Shown piece after piece: positions 16,817 through 25,476 of a stretch of 64,000 nt of DNA. Each line of letters starts with the position of its first letter. Position 1 is the first letter of the stretch. Source of the DNA: Streptomyces sp. NBC_01478 (GTDB taxonomy: Bacteria > Actinomycetota > Actinomycetes > Streptomycetales > Streptomycetaceae); contig NZ_CP109444.1 of assembly GCF_036227225.1 (NCBI RefSeq), positions 9,715,501 through 9,779,500 of the forward strand, read 5' to 3'. Below the pieces are notes generated by a model. That model worked only from the letters and a program-made list of their open reading frames with translations, was not told where the DNA came from and did not search any database. Position numbers and translations under genes: made by a program.

Positions 16817-17602
16817 ATGACGAGTAGTGTTCGCGGCGTGCTGGCAGAACGACGACATCAACTCATCCTGCGGGCCCTGCGCTCCGGGGGCCCCGCGGCC
16901 GTGACCGATCTCTCCGAGCAGTTGGGTGTGAGCCCCGCCACCATCAGGCGTGATCTGCTCAAACTGGAGGAGGACGGACTGCTCACCCGGGTCCACGGCG
17001 GTGCCGTGGCCGACGAGGGCGACCAGCCCTTCGCCGAGGTCGCCGAGGTGCGGGTGGCCGAGAAGGACGCGATAGCCGCGCGGGCCGCCGCGATGGTCGC
17101 GGACGGTCAGTCGGTCCTCCTCGACATCGGCACCACCGCCTACCGGCTCGCCCGGCAACTGCACGGCCGCCGGCTCACCGTGATCACCAGCAACCTCGTG
17201 GTCTACGAGGAGCTGGCCGACGACGAGGGCATCGAACTGGTGCTGCTCGGCGGCATGGTCCGGCGCGAGTACCGCTCCCTGGTGGGCTTCCTCACCGAGG
17301 ACAATCTGCGCCAACTGCACGCCGACTGGCTCTTCCTCGGCACCAGCGGAGTGCGGCCCGGCGGACAGGTGATGGACACGACGGTCGTCGAGGTGCCGGT
17401 CAAACGGGCCATGATCAAGGCCGCCGACAAGGTCGTGCTGCTCGCGGACGCGCAGAAGTTCCCGGGTACGGGGATGGCGAAGGTGTGCGGTCCCGAGGAC
17501 CTGGACGCGGTGGTGACGAACGCCCCGGTCGACCCGGTGACCCGCTCCTCCCTGGAGGAAGCGGGCGTCGAGGTCGTCGTGGCAGGAAAGGTGAAAGCGT
17601 GA
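16817..17602 (+). CDS. DeoR-family sugar-catabolism regulator
   Basis: A repressor of about 261 aa. The N-terminal HTH has the DeoR signature (VTDLSEQLGVSPATIRRDLLKLEEDGLLTR), followed by VHGGAV. The C-terminal sugar-phosphate-binding DeoRC domain shows LDIGTTAYRLA, ITSNLVVYEEL and LLGGMVRREYRSLVG. Such proteins normally release DNA on binding a phosphosugar, which fits the divergent kinase. ATG 16817 is used, though it lacks a clear ribosome site; GTG 16838 would also give a normal DeoR N-terminus. Its stop overlaps the GH4 start (GTGA). Confidence 0.9.
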   Translation: MTSSVRGVLAERRHQLILRALRSGGPAAVTDLSEQLGVSPATIRRDLLKLEEDGLLTRVHGGAVADEGDQPFAEVAEVRVAEKDAIAARAAAMVADGQSVLLDIGTTAYRLARQLHGRRLTVITSNLVVYEELADDEGIELVLLGGMVRREYRSLVGFLTEDNLRQLHADWLFLGTSGVRPGGQVMDTTVVEVPVKRAMIKAADKVVLLADAQKFPGTGMAKVCGPEDLDAVVTNAPVDPVTRSSLEEAGVEVVVAGKVKA

Positions 17603-18936
17603 AGCTGACGATTCTGGGCGGCGGCGGGTTCCGGGTGCCGCTCGTCTACGGGGCACTCCTGACGGACCGCGGCGAGGGCCGGGTCACCGAAGTGGTGCTG
17701 CACGATCTCGACGACAGTCGACTGTATGCGGTCGCCCGTGTACTGGCCGAACAGGCCGCCACCGTGCCCGACGCCCCGACGGTCACCGCCACCACCGACC
17801 TCGACGAGGCGCTGCGCGGCGCCGACTTCGTCTTCTCCGCGATCCGCGTCGGCGGCCTGGAGGGACGCGCGAACGACGAGCGGGTCGCGCTCGCCGAGGG
17901 CGTCCTCGGCCAGGAGACGGTCGGCGCCGGCGGTATTGCCTATGGTCTACGAACCGTCCCCGTCGCCGTCGACATCGCCCAGCGCGTGGCCCGCCTCGCC
18001 CCCGACGCCTGGGTCATCAATTTCACCAACCCGGCCGGCCTGGTCACCGAGGCCATGTCCCGCCACCTCGGCGGCCGCGTCATCGGCATCTGCGACTCAC
18101 CGGTCGGCCTCGGCCGCCGTATCGCCAAGGTGCTCGGCGCGAACCCGCGCGAGGCCTTCATCGACTACGTCGGCCTCAACCACCTCGGCTGGGTACGCGG
18201 CCTGCGCGTCGCCGGCCGTGACGAACTCCCGCGCCTGCTCGCCGACCCGGACCTGCTCGGGTCCTTCGAGGAGGGCAAGCTCTTCGGCACCGACTGGCTG
18301 CAGTCGCTGGGCGCCATCCCGAACGAGTACCTGCACTACTACTACTTCAACCGCGAGACCGTCCGCGCCTACAGCGAGGTCGAGCGGACCCGCGGCGCGT
18401 TCCTGCGCGACCAGCAGGCCCAGTTCTACGACGAGATGAAGCACCCGGACACCGCCGCGCTGACCGCCTGGGACCGCACCCGCGCCGAGCGCGAGGCGAC
18501 CTACATGTCCGAGAACCGGGAGACGGCCGGCGCCGGCGAGCGCGACGCCGACGACCTCTCCGGCGGCTACGAGAAGGTCGCCCTCGCCCTGATGCGGGCC
18601 ATCGCCCGCGACGAACGCACCACCCTGATCCTCAACGTCCGCAACCAGGGCGCGCTGTCCGTCCTCGACGCGGACGCCGTCATCGAGGTGCCGTGCCTGG
18701 TCGACGCCAACGGCGCCCACCCCGTCGCGGTCGCCCCGCTGCCCGACCACGCCACCGGCCTGGTCTGCGCGGTCAAGGGCGTCGAGCGCGAGGTTCTCGC
18801 GGCGGCCGAGAGCGGCTCCCGTACGACGGCGGTGAAGGCCTTCGCGCTGCACCCGCTGGTCGACTCCGTGAACGTCGCGCGCCGCCTGGTCGAGGGCTAT
18901 ACCGAGGTCCACCCGGGTCTGGCGTACCTTAAGTAG
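17599..18936 (+). CDS. Glycoside hydrolase family 4 (6-phospho-beta-glucosidase type)
   Basis: A 445-aa NAD- and Mn-dependent glycosidase of family 4, which cleaves by a redox-elimination route. The Rossmann loop GGGGFRVP is at residues 6-13. NFTNPAGLVTEA, the metal-ligand Cys in ICDSP and the His in LNHLGWVRG are present. GH4 members act on phosphorylated or free alpha- or beta-glycosides; this one most resembles the 6-phospho-beta-glucosidase branch. GTG 17599 overlaps the DeoR stop by 4 nt. Confidence 0.9.
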   Translation: MKLTILGGGGFRVPLVYGALLTDRGEGRVTEVVLHDLDDSRLYAVARVLAEQAATVPDAPTVTATTDLDEALRGADFVFSAIRVGGLEGRANDERVALAEGVLGQETVGAGGIAYGLRTVPVAVDIAQRVARLAPDAWVINFTNPAGLVTEAMSRHLGGRVIGICDSPVGLGRRIAKVLGANPREAFIDYVGLNHLGWVRGLRVAGRDELPRLLADPDLLGSFEEGKLFGTDWLQSLGAIPNEYLHYYYFNRETVRAYSEVERTRGAFLRDQQAQFYDEMKHPDTAALTAWDRTRAEREATYMSENRETAGAGERDADDLSGGYEKVALALMRAIARDERTTLILNVRNQGALSVLDADAVIEVPCLVDANGAHPVAVAPLPDHATGLVCAVKGVEREVLAAAESGSRTTAVKAFALHPLVDSVNVARRLVEGYTEVHPGLAYLK

Positions 18937-19038
18937 GCACCGCCCCGGTAAGCGCTTTCCCCGAGTTCTCGGCAGCGAGTTCTCAACAGCTCCCCACGTT
19001 CTCAGCAGCTCAGCTCCCTGGTTCCCTGGAGACCTCCC
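18937..19038 (+). promoter_or_regulatory. AAGCGCTT palindrome and GTTCTC repeats before alpha-mannosidase
   Basis: The perfect palindrome AAGCGCTT (18950-18957) in GGTAAGCGCTTTCC resembles LacI-family operators. Downstream, three copies of GTTCTCRNCAGC occur at 18965, 18979 and 18998, followed by a ribosome site near CTGGAGACC. The region separates GH4 from the GH38 gene, so the latter may have separate control. Confidence 0.45.
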
Positions 19039-22000
19039 ATGCACGACGAACGCAGCCGGATCGAGGAGCGCGTCCAGCGCGCCCATGACCAGCGGATCAA
19101 GCCCGCGATCTACGCGGCCACCGCTCCCTTCACGGTCGAGGCCTGGCAGGCCCCCGGTGAGCCGGTCTCCTTCGACGAGGCCGCGGCGGCGCCGTACAAG
19201 CCGTTCGCGATGGGCACCCCGTGGGGTCCGCCCTGGGGTACCACCTGGTTCCGGATGCGCGGACAGGTGCCCGCGGAGTGGGCCGGGAAGCGCGTCGAGG
19301 CCGTCATCGACCTCGGCTTCGTCGGCGACTGGCCCGGCAACCAGGCCGAGGCCCTGGTCCACCTCACGGACGGGACACCGCTGAAGGCGGTCAACCCGCT
19401 CAACCAGTACGTGGCGATCGCCAACCCGGCGACCGGCGGCGAGGTCATCGACTACCTGGTCGAGGCCGCCTCCAACCCCGACATCCTCGCCAACAACTTC
19501 TCGGAGCCGACACCGCTCGGCGATGTACTGACGGCGGGCGACCGTCCACTGTATACATTCCGCCGCGCCGACCTCGCCGTCCTCGACGAGGCGGTCTTCC
19601 ACCTCGACCTCGACGTCCAGGTGCTGCGCGAACTGATGCTGGAACTGGGCGAGCACGACCCGCGCCGGCACGAGATCATGCACGCCCTGGACCGGGCCCT
19701 GGACCTGCTCGACCTCGACGACGTCTCCGGTACGGCCGCCGACGTCCGGGCCGCGCTCAAGCCCGTGCTGTCCAAGCCCGCCAACGCCAGCGCGCACATC
19801 GTCTCCGGTGTCGGGCACGCGCACATCGACTCGGCGTGGCTGTGGCCGATCCGCGAGACCAAGCGCAAGACGTCCCGCACCTTCTCGAACGTGACGTCAC
19901 TGGCCGACGAGTACGAGGACTTCATCTTCGCGTGCTCGCAGGCCCAGCAGTACGAGTGGGTGCGCGACAACTACCCGCAGGTGTGGGCCCGCATCCAGGA
20001 GTCCGTCAAGCGCGGCCAGTGGGCGCCGGTCGGCGGCATGTGGGTCGAGTCCGACGGCAACCTGCCCGGCGGCGAGGCCATCGCCCGCCAACTCGTCCAC
20101 GGCAAGCGGTTCTTCATCGAGCACTTCGGCGTCGAGACCAAGGGCGTCTGGCTGCCCGACTCCTTCGGCTACAACGCGGCCTACCCGCAGCTCGCCAAGC
20201 TCGCCGGCAACGAGTGGTTCCTCACCCAGAAGATCTCCTGGAACCAGACCAACAAGTTCCCCCACCACACCTTCTGGTGGGAGGGCATCGACGGCACCCG
20301 CATCTTCACGCACTTCCCGCCGGTCGACACCTACAACGCCCGCTTCAGCGGCGAGGAGATGTCCCGCGCGGTCCGCAACTACCAGGAGAAGGGCAACGCG
20401 ACCCGCTCCCTGGCCCCCTTCGGCTGGGGCGACGGCGGTGGCGGCCCCACCCGCGAGATCATGGAACGGGCGCGCAGGCTCGCCGACTTGGAGGGCTCGC
20501 CCAAGGTCGTCGTCGAGCACCCGGACGAGTTCTTCGCCAAGGCCCGCGCCGAATACCCCGACGCCCCGGTCTGGGTCGGCGAGCTCTACCTCGAACTCCA
20601 CCGCGCCACCTACACCTCCCAGGCCCGCACCAAGCAGGGCAACCGGCGCAGCGAACACCGGCTGCGCGAGGCCGAGTTGTGGGCCACCACGGCCGCGCTG
20701 CACGCACCGGGCTACGCCTACCCGTACGAGAAACTCGACAAGCTGTGGAAGACGGTCCTGCTGCACCAGTTCCACGACATCCTGCCGGGCTCCTCGATCG
20801 CCTGGGTGCACCGCGAGGCCGAGGCCGAATACGCCCGCGTGGCAACGGAGTTGGAGGAACTGACGGCGGAGGCCGTGGCCGCGCTGGGCGGCGGCGGAAC
20901 CCGCGTCTTCAACACCAGCCCCTACGACCGCGCCGAGGTCATCCGCACCGCGACCGGGGTGCCGATGTACGCGACGGTCCCGGCGAACGGCAGCGCCCCG
21001 CTGGCCGCCGAGTACGTCCCGCAGGCGGTGACCGTCACCGACCGCGTCCTCGACAACGGCATCGTCCGCGTCGAACTCGCCGACGACGGCACCCTCGCCT
21101 CGGTGCGCGACCTGCGCCACGGCGGCCGTGAAGTCCTCGCCGACCAGGGCAACTTGCTGCGCCTGCACACCGACCTCCCGAACTACTGGGACGCCTGGGA
21201 CGTCGACAAGCACTACAAGAACCGCTTCACCGACCTCCTGGACGCCGACTCCATCACGGTCGTCGAACAGGACCCGCTGCTCGGCGCGATCCGCGTGGAG
21301 CGGTCCTTCGGCAAGGGCTCGACGATCGTGCAGACGATCACCGTCCGCGCGGGCAGCGCCCGGATCGACTTCGAGACCGACATCGACTGGCACGAGGCCG
21401 AGAAGTTCCTCAAGGCCGGCTTCCCGGTGGACATCCGGGCGGCGCACTCCTCCGCCGAGATCCAGTTCGGCCACATCCAGCGGCCCACGCACACCAACAC
21501 CAGTTGGGAGGCGGCCCGTTTCGAGGTCTCCGGCCACCGCTGGGTGCACCTCGCCGAGCCCGGCTACGGCGTCGCCGTCATCAACGACTCGACGTACGGC
21601 CACGACGTCTCCCGCACGGTCCGCGAGGACGGCGGTACGACGACCACGGTCCGCCTCAGCCTGGTGCGCGCCCCGCGCATCCCGGACCCGGGCGCCGACC
21701 AGGGCAGGCACCGCTTCGTGTACTCGCTGCTGCCCGGCGCGAGCATCGACGACGCGGTCGCCGAGGGCTACGCCCTCAACCTCCCGCTGCGGGTGGCCGA
21801 TTCGGGCGGCGCCCCGGAACCGGTCGTCACCGTCGACGGAGACAGCGTCACCGTCGAGGCGGTCAAGCTCGCCGACGACGAGTCCGGCGATGTCGTGGTC
21901 CGGCTCTACGAGTCGAACGGCGGCCGCGCCGAGGGCGTCCTGCGTACGGGCTTCCCCCTCGCGAGCGCCCAGATCACCGATCTGCTGGAGCGTCCGCTGG

Positions 22001-22095
22001 AGGACGCCACCGTCGACGGCGACTCGGTCGCCGTGGCGCTGCGGCCCTTCCAGATCCTGACGCTCCGTCTGGAACGTTCCGGCGCAGGCGAGTAG
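19039..22095 (+). CDS. Alpha-mannosidase, glycoside hydrolase family 38
   Basis: A 1018-aa cytoplasmic GH38 enzyme removing alpha-linked mannose. The zinc and active-site motif HAHIDSAWLWP has His262 and Asp264; the nucleophile Asp374 lies in LPDSFGYNAAYPQL. HQFHDILPGSS supplies a further zinc ligand. Family-typical beta-sandwich domains follow from about residue 650. There is no signal peptide, so it trims imported mannosyl oligosaccharides. It is preceded by a 102-bp gap with repeats and followed by a strong hairpin shared with the convergent chitinase. Confidence 0.94.
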   Translation: MHDERSRIEERVQRAHDQRIKPAIYAATAPFTVEAWQAPGEPVSFDEAAAAPYKPFAMGTPWGPPWGTTWFRMRGQVPAEWAGKRVEAVIDLGFVGDWPGNQAEALVHLTDGTPLKAVNPLNQYVAIANPATGGEVIDYLVEAASNPDILANNFSEPTPLGDVLTAGDRPLYTFRRADLAVLDEAVFHLDLDVQVLRELMLELGEHDPRRHEIMHALDRALDLLDLDDVSGTAADVRAALKPVLSKPANASAHIVSGVGHAHIDSAWLWPIRETKRKTSRTFSNVTSLADEYEDFIFACSQAQQYEWVRDNYPQVWARIQESVKRGQWAPVGGMWVESDGNLPGGEAIARQLVHGKRFFIEHFGVETKGVWLPDSFGYNAAYPQLAKLAGNEWFLTQKISWNQTNKFPHHTFWWEGIDGTRIFTHFPPVDTYNARFSGEEMSRAVRNYQEKGNATRSLAPFGWGDGGGGPTREIMERARRLADLEGSPKVVVEHPDEFFAKARAEYPDAPVWVGELYLELHRATYTSQARTKQGNRRSEHRLREAELWATTAALHAPGYAYPYEKLDKLWKTVLLHQFHDILPGSSIAWVHREAEAEYARVATELEELTAEAVAALGGGGTRVFNTSPYDRAEVIRTATGVPMYATVPANGSAPLAAEYVPQAVTVTDRVLDNGIVRVELADDGTLASVRDLRHGGREVLADQGNLLRLHTDLPNYWDAWDVDKHYKNRFTDLLDADSITVVEQDPLLGAIRVERSFGKGSTIVQTITVRAGSARIDFETDIDWHEAEKFLKAGFPVDIRAAHSSAEIQFGHIQRPTHTNTSWEAARFEVSGHRWVHLAEPGYGVAVINDSTYGHDVSRTVREDGGTTTTVRLSLVRAPRIPDPGADQGRHRFVYSLLPGASIDDAVAEGYALNLPLRVADSGGAPEPVVTVDGDSVTVEAVKLADDESGDVVVRLYESNGGRAEGVLRTGFPLASAQITDLLERPLEDATVDGDSVAVALRPFQILTLRLERSGAGE

Positions 22096-22104
22096 ACACA
22101 CCGA

Positions 22105-22135
22105 GGCGGCCGGCCCACACGGGGGACCGGCCGCC
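22105..22135. terminator. Bidirectional terminator, alpha-mannosidase/chitinase
   Basis: The perfect 9-bp stem GGCGGCCGG/CCGGCCGCC has a 13-nt loop and lies between the convergent stop codons. GC-rich hairpins without T-tracts are normal terminators in Streptomyces. Confidence 0.8.
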
Positions 22136-22149
22136 AGGGGTGGGGGTCG

Positions 22150-23835
22150 TCAGCCGGTGAAACCGGCCGTGATGGACGTGAACTGCCAGGTGTTCTGGCT
22201 GATGCCGGAGCAGTTGCTCACCACTCCGCCGCCGGCGCACCCGCGGTCCCGGTTGACCGACCAGAAGGCGAGCCGCGCGATGTGGTGCGAGTTCGACCAG
22301 TCACGGATCTGCGTCCAGATGGCGGGAGTTGTGGTCTCCGACTGGTCCGACAGACCGTTCATGCCCGAGATGCCGATGTGCGAGTAGGCCGTCGCGTCGT
22401 CCCACCCGAACGTGGACTTCAGCTTGGTCTTCAGGCCCTCGGCCGCGGCGACCGTGTTGCCGTACATGTCGGCGCCGCCGCCGAAGTCGAACGGCATGAT
22501 GGTGAAGACGTCGATGCCGGCGTTGAGCGACTGCGCCTGCTCGATCAGCCGGTTGCCGTAGTACGTCGGGCCGGTCGTCGAGGTGCCGAAGGTGACGATC
22601 GTCCGCAGGCCCGGGTTGTTGGCCTTGACGGTCTTCAGCGCGGTCAGGATCTTCGCCTGGACGGCCTCGTTCTCGAACTCGTCCGTGTTCTCGATGTCCA
22701 TGTCGATCGCCTTGAGGCCGTAGGCGGTGATCACCTTCTGCAGCGCCCCGGCGAGTGCGCTCGCGGAGGAGCAGTTGGCGCCGAGCTTGCTGCCCTGCCA
22801 GCCGCCGAAGGACGGCACGATGTCACCGCCGGCCGCGCGGATCTGGTTGATGGCGGTCTGGTCGACGCCACCGGTCAGTGCCCGGCTGCCGTCCCAACTC
22901 GGGTTGCAGCCACCGGAGTCGAGCACGAACGCCATCGTGAACCACTTGATGCCGGTCGCGCTCATCACCGTGGTCGGGCTCGGCGGATCGCCCCAGCCCT
23001 CGTAGAGATACGGCGCGGCCTGGGTGAACCCGGTGCCGCCACCGGTGCCGGCGCTCGTCGTGACGCTCACCGCGTTGGAGGCCGCCGAGGTGTTCCCGGC
23101 CGCGTCACGCGCCTTCACGGTGAACGTGTAGGCGGTACTGGCCGCGAGCCCGCTGACCGTGCCGCTCGTACCGGAGACGCTGAGCACCTGGTTCGCACCG
23201 CTGTAGATGTCGTACGCCGTGACGCCCACGTTGTCCGTCGAGGCGCCCCACGAGAGCGACACGCTGGAGGAGGTCTTGGCCGGGGACGTCAGTCCGGTCG
23301 GCGCGGTCGGGGCCTGGGTGTCGCCACCGCCGCCACCGCCGGGACCGTCGAGGCTGATGTCGTCCGCGTAGTAGGTGCCCTGCGCGTACCAGCCGTGGAC
23401 GTAGATGGTCGCGCTGGTCTGCGAGGCGCCGGTGGTGAAGGAGGTCGTCAACTGGCTGTACGCCGACGGGGACGAAGTCCACGTCGAGGAACCGCCGTTG
23501 ACCCCGAGGTAGACATAACTGCCGCGCACCCAGCCGCTGAGCGAGTAGACCGTGTTCGGTTGCACGGCCACCGTCTGGGTGCACTGTGCTGTGTCGCTCG
23601 AACTCACCGCGCCCGCAAGGGCTTTGGAGCCTCCGTGCACGGGCGAGGAGACGACCGAGCCGAGGTTCCCGGTGCAGGACCAGGGGGAGAGACTGCCCGA
23701 CTCGAAGCCGGGGTTGGTCAGGACGTTGGCCGCCTCCGCGGTGCCGGGCAGCGCGATGGCCCCGGCCATGGCCAGGGCTGCGGTACCGAGCAGGGCGAGG
23801 AGTCGACGTCTGGAACGTCTGAGTGTGTCGCGCAC
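22150..23835 (-). CDS. Secreted GH18 chitinase with CBM and FnIII domains
   Basis: A 561-aa exported endochitinase. A Sec signal (RRSRRRLLALLG...GTAEAA, about 1-35) is followed by a carbohydrate-binding sandwich (NVLTNPGFESGSLSPW, about 36-165), a Gly linker, a fibronectin-III domain (QAPTAPTGLTSPAKTSSSVS, about 175-265) and a GH18 barrel. The catalytic motif is Asp378-Met-Asp380-Ile-Glu382. GTG 23835 is chosen for the GGGAG just upstream and the typical signal peptide. The promoter carries two DasR-like sites, so induction by chito-oligosaccharide-derived GlcNAc is expected. Confidence 0.93.
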   Translation of the reverse strand: MRDTLRRSRRRLLALLGTAALAMAGAIALPGTAEAANVLTNPGFESGSLSPWSCTGNLGSVVSSPVHGGSKALAGAVSSSDTAQCTQTVAVQPNTVYSLSGWVRGSYVYLGVNGGSSTWTSSPSAYSQLTTSFTTGASQTSATIYVHGWYAQGTYYADDISLDGPGGGGGGDTQAPTAPTGLTSPAKTSSSVSLSWGASTDNVGVTAYDIYSGANQVLSVSGTSGTVSGLAASTAYTFTVKARDAAGNTSAASNAVSVTTSAGTGGGTGFTQAAPYLYEGWGDPPSPTTVMSATGIKWFTMAFVLDSGGCNPSWDGSRALTGGVDQTAINQIRAAGGDIVPSFGGWQGSKLGANCSSASALAGALQKVITAYGLKAIDMDIENTDEFENEAVQAKILTALKTVKANNPGLRTIVTFGTSTTGPTYYGNRLIEQAQSLNAGIDVFTIMPFDFGGGADMYGNTVAAAEGLKTKLKSTFGWDDATAYSHIGISGMNGLSDQSETTTPAIWTQIRDWSNSHHIARLAFWSVNRDRGCAGGGVVSNCSGISQNTWQFTSITAGFTG

Positions 23836-23893
23836 GCGATCTCCCTGAAGGAATGGGGGTGTTCGGGAGTGCAAGAGGGTGCGCAACCAAGTT

Positions 23894-23944
23894 GGTATGG
23901 ACCAATCACGGTGTCAAGATGCGGCGCCGTGATTGGTCCAGACC
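23894..23944 (-). promoter_or_regulatory. Chitinase promoter with two DasR-like sites
   Basis: Two 18-nt arms (23894-23911 and 23927-23944) are inverted copies with one mismatch. Each holds a DasR-like core: TGGTATGGACCA and TGGTCCAGACCG, both 10 of 12 to TGGTCTAGACCA as recalled. TTGACA on the minus strand lies between them, within the loop, with the first site just downstream. The spacing resembles known chi-gene promoters of Streptomyces, where such repeats overlap the promoter. Confidence 0.75.
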
Positions 23945-23984
23945 GGTATGAAGTTGTGGTCAGCCGCGAGGGGACCCGCGGACG

Positions 23985-25136
23985 CTAGGCGCGGGCGGCT
24001 GCCCGGCTGCCCGTCTCGGAGGCCTCCGGTGCCGTGTCCACCGCGTCCTGCGCGGGTGCGGGCGCCGCCGGGAGCAGGGGCTCCGACTCCTCCGCGCGCT
24101 GGTGCGGGAGCGACACGGGGCGCAGTTGGCGCGGGCCGGACACCACCGCGTAGTCCGCGCCCAGGAACGGCGGCTCGATCGTGCCCGGGTCCTCGCCGAG
24201 CGCCAACTGCACTGCCGCCCAAGGGGCGTTGACCCCGCACAGCGACAGTTGGTGCAGTCCGCCCGCGGGCCGGGTGTTGACGTCCATCAGCACGGGCCGG
24301 TCGCCGAACATGCGGAACTGGATGTTGGACAGATAGTGCAGCCCGAAGCCCTCCGCGATCCGGCGGGCCGGCTCCAGCCACTGCTCGTGCAGGGTGAAAC
24401 CGCGACGGCGGCCGTTCTTCGTGCGGCCCACGGCGAGCCGGACCACGTTGTCGGGACCGGTCAGGCAGTCCACCGACACCTCCGGCTCCTCCAGACGCGG
24501 CATGACCAGCCAGTCGACCTGCTCGTCGGCCCGCTCCAGCGCCTCGACGACCGTGTCGAGCGGGACGTAGGGGCTCGGGAAGCCGTTGAGGTGCATGAGC
24601 GAGAAGGGGGCGCGCGTGACCACGCGGAAGCCCACCCCGCCCGCACCGGACGCCGGCTTGAAGCACGCCTTGTGTCCGGCGGCCTCCAACTCCTCGACGG
24701 CCGCGACGAGTTCGGGCGCGGTGCGGACCCGCCACCACGGCGGCACGGGCACGCCGATCGCCTGGACGGCCTCGTACGCGATCACCTTGTCGTGGAAGAC
24801 GGCGACGGCCTCGGGGGTCGGCGCCAGCAGCGCCGTGCCCACCGCCTCGAAGTCCGCGCGGTGCGCGACGATCTCCGACTGGTGCAGCCGGGGCACGAAG
24901 ACATCGATGCCGCGGCGGGCGCACTGGTCGAGGGCGAACTCGACGTACGCGGCCGGGGACAGGCCCTCGGGCTCCAGGTCGGCGGTGTCGGCGGCGGCCA
25001 GTACGGGGGAGTCCGCGTCGCCGTGCGTGGCATGGATCTCGACGGCCCGGTCGCTGGGATTTCTCCGCAACTGATCCATGAAGAACACGTTCTCCGCGTA
25101 CGTGCGGTTGAGCCAGACGCGTACGCGAGAGACCAT
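23985..25136 (-). CDS. ATP-grasp carboxylate ligase of unknown substrate
   Basis: A 383-aa ATP-grasp protein. The N-terminal pre-ATP-grasp part (VSRVRVWLNRTYAENVFFMDQL, then LHQSEIVAHRADFEAVG) is followed by the ATP-binding region FKPASGAGGVGFRVV and the metal site LMDVNTRPAGG. The family joins a carboxylate to an amine or thiol through an acyl-phosphate. The Pro/Ala-rich C-terminal tail looks disordered. ATG 25136 has AAAGGA 9 nt upstream. No biosynthetic partner is adjacent, so the product is unknown; a peptide-like modification or amino-acid ligation is possible. Confidence 0.82.
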   Translation of the reverse strand: MVSRVRVWLNRTYAENVFFMDQLRRNPSDRAVEIHATHGDADSPVLAAADTADLEPEGLSPAAYVEFALDQCARRGIDVFVPRLHQSEIVAHRADFEAVGTALLAPTPEAVAVFHDKVIAYEAVQAIGVPVPPWWRVRTAPELVAAVEELEAAGHKACFKPASGAGGVGFRVVTRAPFSLMHLNGFPSPYVPLDTVVEALERADEQVDWLVMPRLEEPEVSVDCLTGPDNVVRLAVGRTKNGRRRGFTLHEQWLEPARRIAEGFGLHYLSNIQFRMFGDRPVLMDVNTRPAGGLHQLSLCGVNAPWAAVQLALGEDPGTIEPPFLGADYAVVSGPRQLRPVSLPHQRAEESEPLLPAAPAPAQDAVDTAPEASETGSRAAARA

Positions 25137-25476
25137 GCAGGGCCGTCCTTTCGGGTTCGCGGGCACGGCGGAGCGAGGCCGTGCCCGGCCAGGGTGTTTG
25201 GAGGTACACCAAACCGCCCTCGGCGAAGGGGCGTTCGTGACGGTGGTGTTGGGGCGATCATACGGCTTGCGAAGGGTGCCGCGTGCAACGCCCGTGTTAC
25301 GGATTTCCCGATGGTGCCCACCCGGCACATGAACTCCCGTCGCCGCACCGTCGCGGCCTCCCTGTCCGGCCTCCGGACCGGCCCGCCGTGACCGCCCCCG
25401 TCCGCCCCGCCGTCTTGTCGCGGTGCGGCGGGATGTGATCTCGTGGCCTCATTCGGGTGCGCGGAGGGGGCGAGGG
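25137..25476. promoter_or_regulatory. 340-bp divergent region with leader hairpin and inverted repeat
   Basis: No gene is seen between the ATP-grasp and metallophosphoesterase starts. A perfect 10-bp stem, CGGGCACGGC (25160-25169) with GCCGTGCCCG (25178-25187), lies in the ATP-grasp leader about 24 nt before its ATG. Just upstream is the inverted repeat GTTTGG-7 nt-CCAAAC (25196-25214), a possible operator. The remaining 260 bp are featureless GC-rich sequence with a GGAGG serving the rightward gene. Confidence 0.55.

Noticed and set aside
18950..18957. AAGCGCTT as a definite catabolite-control (cre) site
   Set aside because: It looks like a LacI-family operator, but CcpA control is not established for Streptomyces and the 8-bp palindrome alone is weak.
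22282..23988. Open frame of 568 codons opposite the chitinase
   Set aside because: It is antisense to a clear GH18 gene and has low-complexity shadow composition.
25223..25462. A small gene in the 340-bp gap before the metallophosphoesterase
   Set aside because: Short open frames exist on both strands, but none has a ribosome site plus protein-like composition.
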